A stretch of DNA of 64,000 nt from Bombardia bombarda. Its lineage: Eukaryota > Ascomycota > Sordariomycetes > Sordariales > Lasiosphaeriaceae. This document shows, piece by piece, positions 1 through 12,324 of the stretch. The notes under the pieces were generated by a model. It was not told the origin of the DNA and ran no database searches. It was given only the letters and a program-made list of their open reading frames with translations. The position numbers were made by a program, and so were the translations under genes. The stretch is from the NCBI GenBank assembly GCA_030512295.1, contig JAULSR010000002.1, positions 5,332,001 to 5,396,000 of the forward strand, given 5' to 3'. Each line of letters begins with the position of its first letter. The first letter of the stretch is position 1.

Positions 1-985
1 AACCCGCTCCCCCCTACCCCGAAACTATCCCCAAATGGACTAACAGCCCGGCCTCAAAATGCCGGACGTAAATCCCTTCCGTACCAGCAAGTTGCATGTC
101 TTTTCGGTTTACGAGTCTCAATGGCCTAGTCTAGGGGTCTCATCAACTAACAGGACCGATACTTTACAGCCCCTACTTTTCCAAATGAGACTATCTGGAC
201 AAATTTCATCTGTCCCCTTTGCGTGAACTACACCCCTCAGTTATGCGGTGCTTAATTAGAACCCTTACGTCACCAGCCACTACCGAGTTCAGGTCGCCAG
301 TGAATGAAGGTCAATGCGGCCCCTGACCTGCCCCATCGAGGGGCGGGACGGCTCCCGCTCAGCTCAGCTCAGCTCAGCTCCTAGCACCTCCCTGGAGGCG
401 CACGTCACAACGAGCTAACGATTCATTTAGAAGCTCCCTATTCGCATGATCTAGATCGCCTACAGCGCACCTAACAGAGGTGGTGCTATGTTTTGAGCTA
501 CACGGTAACCATTACCTAGATGCAAGTGAGCGTCTGTTGGAAATATTTGCACGCCATAGGTCCGTCTGTCTGGTCTCTACCGGGCGTTTGAGATAGTTGG
601 CGCCGCATTCGCGCAACAGACCCGGCTGCGTGCTGCGTGCTGCGTGCTGCGTGCTGCATGTCGATTCGCACACAGCGAACATCATTCATCATTCGACCAT
701 CACTTTTCGATCTATCAGCCCGAGCTTCCATCCCAACATCGCTCCGATCCTGGGCACCTACAGTACCTTCTCACTTGGCCTTAGCTCGACCGCCTTGCCA
801 GCTCACTCTAGGTCACTCCTATCTCTTGGCATCGTGAAGACAAAGTTGTGAGCAGAAGGCGCCATACTCCACAAGCCAAGTAGTGCTTTGACAGCCATGC
901 ATCTGTTGACATTGCTGTAGCCAACCAACAAGAAGCTGTGTGCAGTGTTAGTTGTACCGAGTGTTTTGGATTGAAGCCTGTCGAG
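1..985. other. Intergenic, upstream of the TBC gene
   Basis: No coding sequence is supported here. The stretch holds two short tandem repeats, AGCTC units at 361-380 and a 7-base TGCTGCG unit repeated four to five times at about 625-658. Otherwise it is unremarkable and probably contains the promoter of the gene starting at 986. Confidence 0.6.
625..658. repeat. TGCTGCG minisatellite
   Basis: A 7-base unit, TGCTGCG, is repeated in tandem four to five times. It lies in the presumed promoter region of the TBC-domain gene. No coding role is apparent. Confidence 0.8.
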
Positions 986-2447
986 ATGGAGGGGTCGGTT
1001 GATAGCGCACTTCTCGAGAAGGCTTCAGAAGACCGCGGAAAAGAGCATGCCATTCTCGAGGCCTGCAGGTGGAGAAATCTGGGTGACTTGAGGGCACTTG
1101 CGGAATCCCCGGGCGGTCTCTTGACAGACAGCCTTCGTCAGCAAGCGTGTAAGTCACTCGGCCCCCTTTATTGCTGTTGTTGTTACTGCACACAGAGTAT
1201 CACTCCTTAGATAAAAGAGTCTCTGGATGTAAGCTGACCATTAATTTGTGATGTTCAGGGCCTTTGTTACTTGGCCTTCCGCCCAGTATAACCGATAAGG
1301 AAGCCCCCTCGTCGATGGCACTGAGGCTGTCTCATGGAGGGAGCTTCCTCCACATAAAGAGGAAGGCCAGGTGCAACTCGATGTTGACCGGTCTTTTATC
1401 TACTACCCATTACGTATGTACCTCGCTCGAGCAACAGGCTATACTGTCACCCAACCCCTTTCTCCTGTATTCCATCTTCTCGTGTTTACTTTTGATACCA
1501 CTTCCACAACACCCATCGTCACAACATACAAATACAAAGCCAAACACTAACCTCCCCCCAGACAAATCCGACGCCGAGCTCAACCAGCAAAAGCAAGAGC
1601 TCTCCTCGCTCATCCTCGAGGTCCTCCGCCGCCACCCCTACCTCTGCTATTTCCAAGGCTACCACGACATCTGCCAGGTCCTCCTGCTCGTCCTCCCACC
1701 GCCCGTCCGGGCCCCCGCCGTCGCGCGGCTCTCGGCCCTGCGCATCCGTGATTTCATGCTCCCCTCCCTCTCCCCGGCCGTCGCCCAGCTGCGCCTCATC
1801 CCCGACATCCTGCGTGCCGCCGACCCGGCCCTCTGGCGCCACCTCTCCGCCACCGAGCCCTTCTTCGCCCTCTCGGGCACCCTGACCATGTACGCCCACG
1901 ACATCACCACCCTAGGCGAGATCGCCCGCCTCTTCGACGTCCTCCTCGCCCGCGAGCCCGTCTTCAGCGTCTACATGTTCGCCGCCATCGTCCGCGGCCG
2001 CCGCGACGAGCTCTTCGACACCCCCGCCGACGAGCCCGAGATTCTGCACAGTATCCTCAGCAAGCTGCCCCGCCCCCTCGACCTCGAAGGCCTCGTCGCC
2101 GCCGCCCGCCAGCTCTTCAACGCCCACCCCCCGAGCGCCTCGCCTCGTGGCGCCACATCTCCCCCGCCAGCGTCCTCAAGACGGCCCGCGACGCCGACGC
2201 CTGCGCAGCCCAGACCATGCGCGATGCCGAGGTCTTCTTCCGCCGCCAGGTCAGGGAGCTCGAGTGGAAGGACCGCCGCGACAGGCTGCGCGAGACGCTG
2301 TGGTACTATCGTAGGCCGGCCGCGTGCACGCTCGGCATTGCCGCCATGGTCGGCATTGTCGCTGTCCTGCTGCGTCCGTCAGCGACGGCGGGCGCAGGCG
2401 GCCCGCTCGCATACATATCGTCGCTGCTAGCGCGATGGGGTAGGTAG
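986..2447 (+). CDS. GYP8: TBC-domain Rab GTPase-activating protein, Gyp8/TBC1D20-like (reading frame broken twice)
   Basis: Predicted exons are 986-1148, 1259-1413 and 1562-2447. The family stimulates GTP hydrolysis by Rab/Ypt proteins at ER-Golgi membranes. Visible landmarks are WPLLLGLPP at the start of exon 2, the arginine-finger segment VQLDVDRSF, the glutamine-finger segment YFQGYHD, and a C-terminal hydrophobic anchor (ACTLGIAAMVGIVAVLL) as expected for the tail-anchored TBC1D20 type. The frame breaks twice. At a run of five C (1304-1308) the protein jumps to the frame reading VSWRELPPHKEEG. At a run of six C (2127-2132) it jumps to ERLASWRHISPASVLK. One extra C at each site gives exon lengths that fit the splice phases and a protein of about 401 residues. 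Whether these are assembly errors or real lesions cannot be decided here. The family assignment is firm; the Gyp8 orthology is likely. Confidence 0.85.
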
Positions 2448-3080
2448 TCTCTCTGCTTCCGCCGGCACGTTGCAGGTGTGTATTAATGCTTGGTATACGG
2501 TATCAGCAACCGGGAAGATGGGAGTGTGTGTGATACAATTCCTGGCGTTTTGGAGCGGTTGGGAAAACAAAAGGAAGCAACCACAATGGGATGTAAAATG
2601 TACAATGTTTGCTCTTGAAGGCGAGAATTAAACGGGTTAGAATTTCCGGCGTCAGAGATTATGTTGGATAGGCGATTGTCACTAGTTTGGGGGGATGATC
2701 GGCCAGGTTCTGATGTTGGTGTTTCATAACCGCTTGACTTTAGGAGTTGCTTTACATTCTCGGGCCTCAAAAGCATGCATTGATTTTTTTGGTGCATCTT
2801 TTTTGCTACTAATTTGTCTATCTTCGGTAGGTCATTAAATTTATACTTTTGCCAACACCCCCCCCCCCTCTCTTCTTCCGCCTACTATGTTTCGTGTCTC
2901 TTTTGTCTTTTGTTGCAACTGAAACAAGAGGCTTGATCAAGTTTCCAACTAGGTCCATACGTACACATACATCAAGGCTGCAAATAATCAAAGCTTTGAA
3001 TATTGTACGCCCCGCTCCCTATGAACACACGTCTCGAACATCTCTGGTCAGTCATCCCCGCCCCTAACACATACACACAA
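2448..3080. other. Intergenic between convergent genes
   Basis: This is the shared 3' flank of the TBC gene (+) and VPS52 (-). No gene is seen. It includes a short C-run near 2860 and AT-richer sequence that probably carries polyadenylation signals for both genes. Confidence 0.6.
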
Positions 3081-5204
3081 CTACGCATTCTCTTGGAACG
3101 CAGCCTTCAACGCCTCAAAATGCTCCTGCTGCTCCACAGCCAGCTTGCCCCCAGCATCGCTGATAATAGTCAAGATCAGGCTGTAGTTATTATACAAGAA
3201 CCTCTCCCTCTTCCTCTTGTCCGCGCCAAAGGACGCGTTGCTCGCCTTGGTCAGAAACACTTCAAGGTCATTGCGCAGCCTATGGAGGCTCGCCACGACG
3301 GGCTCATCGTCGCCGGCCTCGGTGCTGAGCGTGAGGATGCCATGGAGGAGCTGCCCGAAGCGCTGCGTCACGACGTGCGGGGCCGCCGACGCCATCTTAG
3401 CCGCGGCAGCCGAGGCGGCGCGACTGGGCAGGGCAGCCGTCAAGGCCTTGACCGACTCACAGTGTGCATCCATGACGCTCTGTAGGCGGGGCCAGAGCAC
3501 CATAGCCGTGCCGTTGATGTAGTTATCGACGGCAGGGACGCGGCGCCGCTGCAGCTCAAAGTTGAAGTGCTGGTTGAGGCGGACGCACAGCAGGAGGCCG
3601 AGCCCGTCAAACGTGTCGGCCACGAGCTGCTTCGTGAGGGCCTGCCCGATGCCGAACGTCGGCTCGAAGATGTAGTTGAAGTGGCGTGAGATGACGGAGA
3701 AGGAGAGCGCTGGGCTGAAGAAGGACGCGAGGAACGTGTACTCGGCCGTGGCGTTATCTATGAGCGCAAGATTGAAGTTGCGAAAGGGGGCTTCGAGGTA
3801 GTGGGTAGACTGGTCCTCTTCGGCCAGATACGACGACATGGCAAGTTGGTTGGTCGTCTTGAGAATCTCTATCCTCCTGCCTAGGTTGAAGGCATCATGG
3901 GGTGCCCCGGTTACCTTGGAGCCGGACAGGACGGTGGTCCTCCTCGACACATCCTCATGGCCGAGGACGTCGTTCTTGTCGAGGACATGAAGCTTGATTT
4001 TCTCCAGAGCTTTCTCGTAACGGGTGAACTGGTTCAGATAATACCAGCGCATGGTATTCATATAAGCGAGGCATATCTCACCGGCCAGTACGGGCTGGTG
4101 TTTCTGCAGGAAAGAGAACAAGTCTTTGAACTTGAGGAAGTTCTGTTGTTGGATGATTTGGGCGTTGATATGTGGCGACCGTAATGCCTTTATTTGCGCC
4201 ACGAGGAAGTCTCGTATTCTCTCGACCGCCTTGTTGAATTAGCAGGGACCTTGATGGGTAGCAGAACAATTCGCATTACCTTGAGTATTAGCTTTTCTAA
4301 TAACGGACCCATATCAGCCAAGGCCTTACTTTGCACCTGGGCTGCGCTCTTCTTATAGGCCGCAGCTCTCTTGTCTACCTCAGCTAGAACCTTGACCCAT
4401 GCTTCGTCAATGTGACCATCTGATATCTTGGTAATAACAAGAGGGGACACGCTGAGCTCCTCTACCACGGGTGCGAGGCCCTTCTCTACTGCCTTCCGGT
4501 TCTCCAGTCTGACGTTCAAAGCAGTAGACCGGGCTTGTAGACTTTCAATGTCTGCGGAAACGGCAGCCAGGTCATTCCGAAAGCTAGTGAGGTTGGACTC
4601 GACCGATGATAGGATATCATCGCAGGCTCGTATAGACCGATGTAGGTCCTCGAACTTTGCCTTATCTCGCTCGTCTACAGCGAGATTATAAGTATATACC
4701 AATGAGAAGCAAGGCGAGCCACGTGGGGCAACCTACAATCTTCAACCGTCTGCGGTTTATGCGTGTTTCTGTCATCTGGCCGGCTCTTCCCATCTGCCAA
4801 CTCGCGCAGGGTCAGACCTCCAAAGTCAAAGTCGATATCCAAGTCCTCGGGGTTATGGGACCAGCCTGTTTCTTCCCCGGGGATGCGCCTTCGGGCAATG
4901 GACCCAATATCCTGGCGAGCACTTGTTCGGGATCCGGCGCGTCGTCCACCGTGGCAGACTGCTTCAAGGACGACCCATTGGCTCTCTTGGACGAGGCAAG
5001 GAGCGAGAATGAGGAGTCATTCGAAACGAGCGAGAGATTCGAGCCTCTCGGTGTGCTGCCCGGTCGTTGGGACGTCAGATAGGGGCCACGCGAGCTGGTT
5101 CGACGGGGAAGTGGGTGCGGCGATATGGGACGGCTGTTGGATTGGGGTGATGATGCAATGTTGTGATTGCCTGGATGCTGGCCAGCTAGTCGATCAAGCC
5201 ACAT
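3081..5204 (-). CDS. VPS52: Vps52/Sac2, GARP tethering complex subunit (one frameshift)
   Basis: Exons on the minus strand are 5204-4737, 4674-4280 and 4229-3081. Vps52 is a core subunit of GARP, which tethers endosome-derived vesicles at the trans-Golgi. The N-terminal part is Ser/Pro-rich and disordered, followed by the conserved EDLDIDFDFGGLTLREL segment, a coiled-coil region, and the Vps52/Sac2 domain (SPHINAQIIQQQNFLKFKDL; LAYMNTMRWYYLNQFTRYEK). The start MWLDRLAGQ fits a Ser/Pro-rich N-terminus. The 62-base and 50-base introns have good borders. In exon 1 the frame breaks at a run of four G on the plus strand (4849-4852, CCCC in the gene). One added base joins PITP to EDLDIDFDFGG and makes the exon phase fit, for about 670 residues. 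VPS52 is divergent from the eIF5A gene. Confidence 0.93.
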
Positions 5205-6424
5205 GGTGAAGGCGGGAGGGTTGCATGCTTGGTCTGCAAAGCAACAAACTTGAGAGACTCAATGCCGACGACGTCACTTCAGAGTGTCGGGCTCTCGAGA
5301 GACACGTCGTGAGGTCGATTGATATGTAGCCACCTAGAGCTATCTTAGTAGTATCCGTACCAAGCTTAGCTGTGATTAGCGAATGTGATAGCTTGTCGGT
5401 GACTGGGGATCTCCAGGCCAAGCCCTGAAGTTGACGGGATAGGCGCTGAGACGCTGGGAAGTGGCTTGTTCAGGGGCCTGTAACAGCTGTCCCTGCTGAC
5501 AGACTGGCCTTCTAGCAAGGCTGACAACCTGTCTGGGAGCTCTGAGCAGAACTGGCTCTGGATTGGTGTGCATCGTCAGCGCCTTGCAGGTCCCACTGGG
5601 AGGTCATCTGGAGCTTTGCCGAAATAGGCTTAGAACAGCCAGATTCAAGGCGGGGCAAGAGGTTTTGATTGTTCAAGAGGGCAAATCAATGCACACTGTC
5701 TGTTAAACCACAGCCCGTGCACGCCCCTCAAGTACCTTAGGGAAAGGTCGAGATGGTGGGATGCAAAGGGCACACGAGCTTGCACGAGTATGGATTTGTG
5801 CGCTCTTTTTTAGCAAAAGCACAGTAAAACTTAGTCATTCTAGAATCTCGTGACCTCGTAGTCAAGGTAGCTAATCCATGTGCCAAACGGTTATCCCCGA
5901 CACTCTCTGGCAGTGCCCCACTGAGTTGCGTCGAGACAATGGTGATCTGTCCTGGCTAAACAGTCACTTACCTTATTTACCTGCTATTCGTACTCTTCTG
6001 GAATGAAGAGAGTTTGGTGTGGGTGTGGGGTGCACCAAAAGGTGGCCATATTGCGCCTGGCATAAAAATGCTACGTCCATGGAATCGACCAATCATAGCG
6101 GGAGCTGGTGGGAAAATTATGGTTAGCTGCGGCTAACAAGCCCCTCCTAGCCCAAGGAGCCCACCAGAATCCATTTTTCAGCGACCGAAAGACAGTCGCG
6201 CAGACACCACAGATGCGAGGGAGGGGCTCCGGCGGGGGATGCTGCTTTTTTTTCTGCTTTCCCGACTCGCCCTCAAAACCACAATTTTCTTCCAGACCTC
6301 CCCTCTCTGCTCATCCAACTGCACCTTCTTCCCCTTTTGGTGCATTCAACATCTTCTTGGGCCTTGCCTCTATTTCCACCCTCCTTTCCCATTTGACAAA
6401 GTATTCTTTGCCAATTCCTTCAAA
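5205..6424. other. Intergenic, divergent VPS52/eIF5A promoter region
   Basis: About 1.2 kb lies between the divergent start codons. No coding sequence is supported. The eIF5A-proximal part has a CCAAT box (6089-6093) and then a CT-rich leader from about 6240 to 6424, typical of strongly expressed fungal genes. Confidence 0.6.
6089..6093 (+). promoter_or_regulatory. CCAAT box upstream of eIF5A
   Basis: The sequence CCAATCA lies about 330 bases before the eIF5A start codon. CCAATCA-type sites are bound by the HAP/CBC complex in filamentous fungi. The assignment rests on motif and position only. Confidence 0.35.
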
Positions 6425-7259
6425 ATGGCCGACGCTGATGTGAGTTTCACCGTCCCTCGAGTTCCAGTGCCCGTCTTTTGTTGTGCGCTTGGGCGAAAAA
6501 CCACCCCGCATCGCGCGAGCCCCACGATACATCAGCATTGCGCACATGTCTTGCGAGGACATAGTCGCCCTGACCACGTCGTCGCCCTGAACCATTTGCG
6601 CGCCCTTGTCGCGCTCTGCAATTCTCTCGATGCCTTGCTGACATTAATCCCCCTCAGCATGAGCACACCTTCGACTCTGCCGATGCCGGCGCCTCGACGA
6701 CCTTCCCCCTGCAGTGCTCTGCTCTGCGGAAGGGTGGTCATGTCGTGATCAAGTCTCGCCCCTGCAAGATCGTCGACATGTCGACCTCCAAGACCGGCAA
6801 GCATGGCCACGCCAAGGTCCATCTCATTGCCATCGATATCTTCACTGGCAAGAAGCTTGAGGATCTCTGCCCGTCCACCCACAACATGGACGTTCCCTTC
6901 GTCAAGCGCACTGAATACCAGCTTGTAGGTTACCTATTTTAGCGGCGGCTGTCCATGCATTCCATGCAGAGAAACTAATTCTTTCTTTCTAGATCGATAT
7001 CTCCGATGATGGTTTCCTTAACCTCATCGATGACGATGGCAAGGAGAAGAACGATGTTCGCATGCCCGATGGCGAGGTTGGTGACAAGATCACCAAGCTG
7101 TTCAAGACCGAGGAGAAGGATACCAGTAAGCCTAAACTTTGGAGTGCGCATCCCAGTTTTTTTTTGGGGTTTATGCTGACCACACCACTTTTAGACGTCA
7201 CCGTCCAGACCGCCATGGGCGAGGAGGCCGCCGTTGACGCCAAGGAGTCCCCCAAATAG
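6425..7259 (+). CDS. Translation factor eIF5A (hypusine-containing)
   Basis: Exons are 6425-6439, 6658-6924, 6993-7125 and 7195-7259, giving 159 residues, normal for the family. eIF5A promotes peptide bond formation at difficult sequences and translation termination. The hypusine loop STSKTGKHGHAK is intact, and the lysine of TGK (about residue 53) is the one modified by deoxyhypusine synthase. The N-terminal SH3-like barrel and the C-terminal OB fold (DDGFLNLIDDDGK to TAMGEEAA) are both present. The first coding exon is only 15 bases (MADAD), followed by a 218-base intron. A CT-rich leader precedes the ATG. Confidence 0.97.
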
Positions 7260-8690
7260 AGGGCTTAACCTCTTGGTGGACCTGTGATGGACTTCGACAC
7301 TTATGCAACAATGACAATTTACCGGTTCTAACGCTCAAGCTTGACCGGCTGAACGATGTCTGTTGATTTTTTTTGGGCCTGCCTTGTATCGGGTCCTTCC
7401 CATGGTCGCTGTCTATGGTTCTATCTGGGCAATTTTCTGCTGGGTATAGGACTCGTGCTCTGGCCAAATGCATTGAAATGACGTCTCACTTTCCTTTCCC
7501 CTTCTTCCGTCTCTAGCGAATGACGATTCTTTTCACGACCACTTGTTCCTCTTGGGAGGAATAAATGAAAATCGGGCCCCAGCGAATGGCAACGAATCTG
7601 TCGGATAGAATTGACAAAATCTACAAATCATGTTCCACTACGCTACCATGACATTGATATGTGATGATCAGGGAGCCAGGCTACTGAATCTCGTACATAA
7701 CTTTCGTGCTGGTAATGACCAAAGGTATTGTGGAATGCAATACAGCAACTGGGGGAACCCATGACCCAGGCACTGACTGAAATCAAGCTTTCCCGTTGTG
7801 TGGCACGGTAGCTCCAGCTGTTAGTACTGAGCCGTTAAGTACCACTATGTGGGTGGGCTTGTGGGCAACCGGGATAGGCTGATAGAACCTGGGGCGGCTG
7901 CCATGAAACAAAGAATGTGAAGTAACAAAGCTGAAATAGCAGACTCGCATATGGGTCCCTCTTACCTAAGGTACCTTAGGTTAAGGTAGGTACAAATTGG
8001 CCCAGTTCAGGCTCAGCAGTAAAGATGCGTATCTTACATAGTACATTGATAATTCATAGCAACAATGACACTTTTATGCAAATAGCCGAGACATGCAAGC
8101 TGTATCCAAGCAAGTAGAAAGATTATAAAGAATGCAGGTGTCGTGCTGGTTGAAATGTGCGAATAATTGGTCGTTAGAGTTCACAATACGGACATTATCA
8201 ACTTTTGTCACAGCGGTTGCGCTTGATGTTTGTTTTCCCGTGTAGCAGCTATAGACTAAGAAAGAGAGAAGCAGGCCAGCAGGGCGACTCGCCCGAAATC
8301 CAAGCCGATGCTAAAAATAAAAATAAAAACTCGGTAATGTTAAAAGAATAAGGTAAGAACACATGAGAAATGCCAGGCTACCAAAGTTAAGTAAGGTTTA
8401 GGCTTGGGAGTCTTGAAAGTATCGCTCCTTCTGTCACCTTTGGTGGTGGTTGTGGCGGATTTTTTCATCCCATCTAAACCTTATTCTATATCATGACCTG
8501 CTGGGCTACCTCGTCTGATTTTCAGTAACCCCAGAATTCTCTACCACAGCCAAACTTGGATTATCACCACCCGTTTAATTACTATTTATTGCCTTAGAAA
8601 GCGCGATTTGAACAGGGTTGGTTTTGCTAATTCCAATCTCCGTTGTCGTTATCGAAGAAAGTCAGCAGCACATTAGGCGAACCGAACGAC
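7260..8690. other. Intergenic between eIF5A and RRN7
   Basis: No gene is seen in 1.4 kb. The stretch contains an 18-base perfect palindrome at 7964-7981 and, near 8310, a short AAAAT repeat. The last few hundred bases are the presumed RRN7 promoter. Confidence 0.55.
7964..7981. repeat. 18-base perfect palindrome of the AGGTACCT family
   Basis: ACCTAAGGTACCTTAGGT reads the same on both strands. Its core AGGTACCT recurs in many other intergenic stretches of this window. Confidence 0.85.
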
Positions 8691-10839
8691 ATGGCGGGTC
8701 GTCGACACCATCGCTTCCCGCGAGGCGAAACCTGCGACGACTGCCCTGCGCGGCGGTGGTACATCGAGAATGGGCACAAGTTCTGCGAGAATGGCCATCA
8801 AGTAGAGGTGAGTCGGAGATAACGGCGGTTTATTCATTCCCCCCCCAATACTCCCCATCGACGTCTGCTGCCTGCATCTGTCCTGTGTTGCCTTTCAGAC
8901 TTTCGTCAAGTCACTGATACCCACGGATTAGGTATTTTCCACTTCTCCCTGTCACTATCACCCAACATGTCATTTCAGAAGTGAATGGTCGTGAAGCGTG
9001 CACAGAACTAATATAACTGTCCTCAGGGCTACGTCCAATTCGATATCGACGTAGATGACAACTTTGGCAAATCTGGCAAGGTTATTCGTAAGAAGAAGGA
9101 AACCAAAAAGGGGGAGGTCAAGCAGCTCTCAGGCAAGAAGGCCAAGGAGCTGTATATGATGTGCCAGCAGGTGATTTTACGCAAGCAGATTGCGTGGCTG
9201 ATCAGCGAGAAGGGTATCTCGAATGAGTTGGATGGCGTGTGTCGTGATCTCTGGGACTTTCGCACCTGCAAGTTCATTGGCTTGACCATGGTCGGGAACA
9301 AGGTCGGGGATAGAAAGGGCAAGGCAAATGCCACAAAGCAAGGCTCACAGTCTCAGCCGGATTCTGGAAGCGAGCGGCCCCTGCATAGCTCGCAGGGTGA
9401 GGAGGCACAATCATCGAGTGATGGCGAGGCGCTGGGACGTACCAAGTTACAGAGCAAGATCAAGAGCTGGGCCAGCGAGAAATGGGAGATGCCAAGAATG
9501 GTAGACTTGCTCGCTCTGCTTTACCTGGGCTGTCTGCTCATACAGGAGCCAGTACGAATCGGTGATATCTACCGATGGGCCATGAACAACCAGCTTCCTT
9601 TCATTGGAGCGGTAAGTTATTACTCTTTTCCCTCTTCCCTAGTACGAGCAGCTTGCTGACTTTGAAGTACAGATCAAAATAATACCTAAGGAGATTCGCG
9701 AACGGCTTCCACCCTGGGCTCATAAATCCTTACATACCAGATATTTCAAGTTTGAAGGCACCAAGCTGCACAACGCCGTGAAGATTCTCATGCTGGGCTA
9801 CAGAAAAAATTACGGCTTGATATTCCCAGCGATACCGGATCCTCCCTTACTGTTGCGTTATATCAAGGACCTGGCTATCCCGCGTATGTGCCCCTTTCCC
9901 CAACTCATGCAGCTGGTGATCGTCCTCAACTAATCGGAGGACAAAAACACAGCCGAAGTATACGTGTATGCTCAGAAACTCTGGTCTCTTCTCGGCTTTC
10001 GGCTTTCATTCCCGACGAGCAAACCCAAAAACAGCCCTTTGGACTCGGACCGAATATCCAAGTACCCCCTACTGGATGTCCCAGACGTTCTGCTAGTGGT
10101 GGCTATCGTTGTGGCAACAAAGTCCATGTTCCCCTTTGACGGCATAGAGAGACAACCTCTTTCTATTGATGACCCCCTGACCCTCAAGATGAACTGGGAT
10201 ATCTGGGAAGCCGAGTTCGCAGATACTATCGACGATAAGCTACCCAATCATTTGATATTCGAGAATATGGACCCACAGAGGATCTGGACCATGAGCGACG
10301 AGGAGAAAAATGAGTATCTCGACTGGTATCAAGAAACACAACTGGATGACGAGGAGACATTGCGTAAGGTTTAGGTCATATACAGTCTGAGATACTGACG
10401 AGGCTAACATGACAATATTGCAGGCGAAAGAGAAACAGATATCGATCGCCTCTTCCCGCTCCAGCCTATTTCGCGGCCAGCAAAAACTGCAGCTAAGGTG
10501 GGCGACGAGGATGAGAAGACGATCCTGGCACGGCTTCAAAGAGTCTTGAAAGCAACCGAGTTTGTTCCGCCACTGGAGACTAACAGAAGCGACGGCAATG
10601 GGCCACAAAGTGTTAAAGTCAAGACACTGGGCGACGACTATCCCCATTACAGGACTGTCGAGGAGCTCAAAGGGACCGCGAAGCAATTTTACCAAGTAGC
10701 GGCCAAGCTCTCGGGGCTCTCGCTGAATGATCTTGTTGTGACAGTCATAAGCTTTGAAATGAAGTTACTTAGCTGGCAGAGGGCAGAGGAGCTTCGGATA
10801 CAGAAAAGCACTCAGGGCCCTATTCCTTCTGCACAATGA
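8691..10839 (+). CDS. RRN7: RNA polymerase I core factor subunit Rrn7 (TAF1B-like)
   Basis: Exons are 8691-8807, 9027-9611, 9673-9883, 9953-10363 and 10424-10839, all with consistent phases, giving 579 residues. Rrn7 is the TFIIB-related subunit of the Pol I core factor that recruits the polymerase to the rDNA promoter. The N-terminal zinc ribbon is visible as CDDC (Cys15, Cys18) and CENGH (Cys32, His36). Two cyclin-like regions follow: QVILRKQIAWLISEKG and PEVYVYAQKLWSLLGF. The central part between them contains a Ser/Gln-rich insertion (about residues 130-160). Intron 3 has an earlier AG that would lead straight to a stop, so the later acceptor at 9951-9952 is preferred. Confidence 0.9.
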
Positions 10840-11231
10840 GGTTGCATGTTTACGACGTACCATAGCGTTGCCCACATACGGTAGTCATGTAATTACAGAC
10901 ATTATTCGTACCACTGCGACAATTACACACTTGTATTTCCCGCACGTGACTGATGCAGGTGGGTGTGGAAGCTAAGCAATGATGGGGTGTGAGCGCATAA
11001 CTAACTACCTGGTGGCCCAGTACTGATGTACGCAACAGCTGTCACAAGCTCCTCCAGGCGCCCATTCCCAGCAACACGACAACTTTGAACAAGCAAACTG
11101 CTTAAATCCGCGCCAACCCACCAGACGACGGCGAAAACTACACACGCCATTCCGAATACAAGAAGCGTGAACCCGCAAATTGTGCATCGATTTGAGTCCT
11201 CGATAAGGGAGAGGAACGAATAAGAAGAAGG
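10840..11231. other. Short intergenic RRN7 to Yip1 gene
   Basis: About 390 bases between two plus-strand genes. Nothing coding is seen. It must contain the RRN7 terminator and the promoter of the next gene. Confidence 0.55.
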
Positions 11232-12324
11232 ATGTCGGGCTCCGGCTACGATGCCGTCGTGGACGTAGATGACGAAGTCAGTACTGATGTCCCTTTCTTG
11301 CATAATAATTCCTTATAATTCAATCCCCAAAAAGAGCCAAACCCACGACGACGTTGGCTAACACTCTGCCCGTTTATTTCTTTTCCCCCAAGTACAGGGC
11401 GACCTAGGCCACACCGATCTACAAGAGGACCTCGAGTTCCACAACTCCAACTTCTCCGAGACCGCCCCGGCTCTCCGAAAGGGCGGCGGCGGTGGTGGTG
11501 GTGCTGGAGGAGGCGGTGGCGGAGGGAACTCGGCATCGGGCCTGCCGCTGCCGGCCACGGCATCCACGTCGGGGAAGCGCTTCCTGTGGACGCTGTCCTT
11601 CTACGCGCAGTTCTTCGACGTCGACACGTCGTCGGTGCTCTCGCGGTGCTGGGCCGCGCTGTACCCGCGCGCGAACTTCCTAGACGTGCTCGAGGGCAAC
11701 CCAGACCTGTACGGGCCCTTCTGGATCGCCACCACTGTGGTCCTGATCCTGTTCCTCGGGGGCACCATCAGCGACTACCTGGCGGCGACGGGCAAGGAGC
11801 CGTTTGCCTATGACTTTAAGCTGCTTAGTGGTACGTCGACACACAGAACACCCCCAATCCATACCCACTTCCCCCGCACATGCTAACATGACATGACAAT
11901 AAAAACAGGCGCCGCAGGCCTCATCTACGGCTACACCTTTGTCATACCCGTCGCGCTCTACCTGGCGCTGCGCTACTTTGGCTCCGAGAGCGCCAACCTG
12001 CTCGAGTGCTGGGCGCTGTACGGCTACGCGAACCTGATCTGGATCCCCGTCGCGCTCATCAGCTGGTCGCCCATCACCATCCTCAACTGGGTCTTTGTCG
12101 CCGTCGGCTTCGGGCTCTCCGTCTTCTTTTTGCTGCGCAACCTGTACCCGGTCCTCAGCGCGACCGACCGCCAGACCAGCAAGGTGCTGCTCGTCCTCGT
12201 GCTGGCGCTGCATCTGGGCCTGTCGGTCGCCATCAAGATTCTGTTCTTTGCCCACGGGAGCCCGGTCGCTAGCAACCCCGATTCCGGCGCGGCCACGCCA
12301 GCGGCACCGGAGAATCCGTTTTGA
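11232..12324 (+). CDS. Yip1-domain Golgi membrane protein (YIPF1/2-like)
   Basis: Exons are 11232-11276, 11398-11830 and 11909-12324, giving 297 residues. Yip1-family proteins are multi-spanning membrane proteins of the early secretory pathway that associate with Rab/Ypt GTPases. The cytosolic N-terminus carries DLQEDLEFHNSNF and then an unusual glycine stretch (about 14 Gly broken by one Ala). The conserved SFYAQFFDVDTSSVLSRCW segment follows, then five hydrophobic segments, including FWIATTVVLILFLGG, YGYTFVIPVALYLAL and WVFVAVGFGLSVFFLL. The C-terminal tail is short and Ala/Pro-rich. The gene is convergent with the rhodanese gene. The domain is certain; which Yip paralogue it is remains open. 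Confidence 0.9.
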
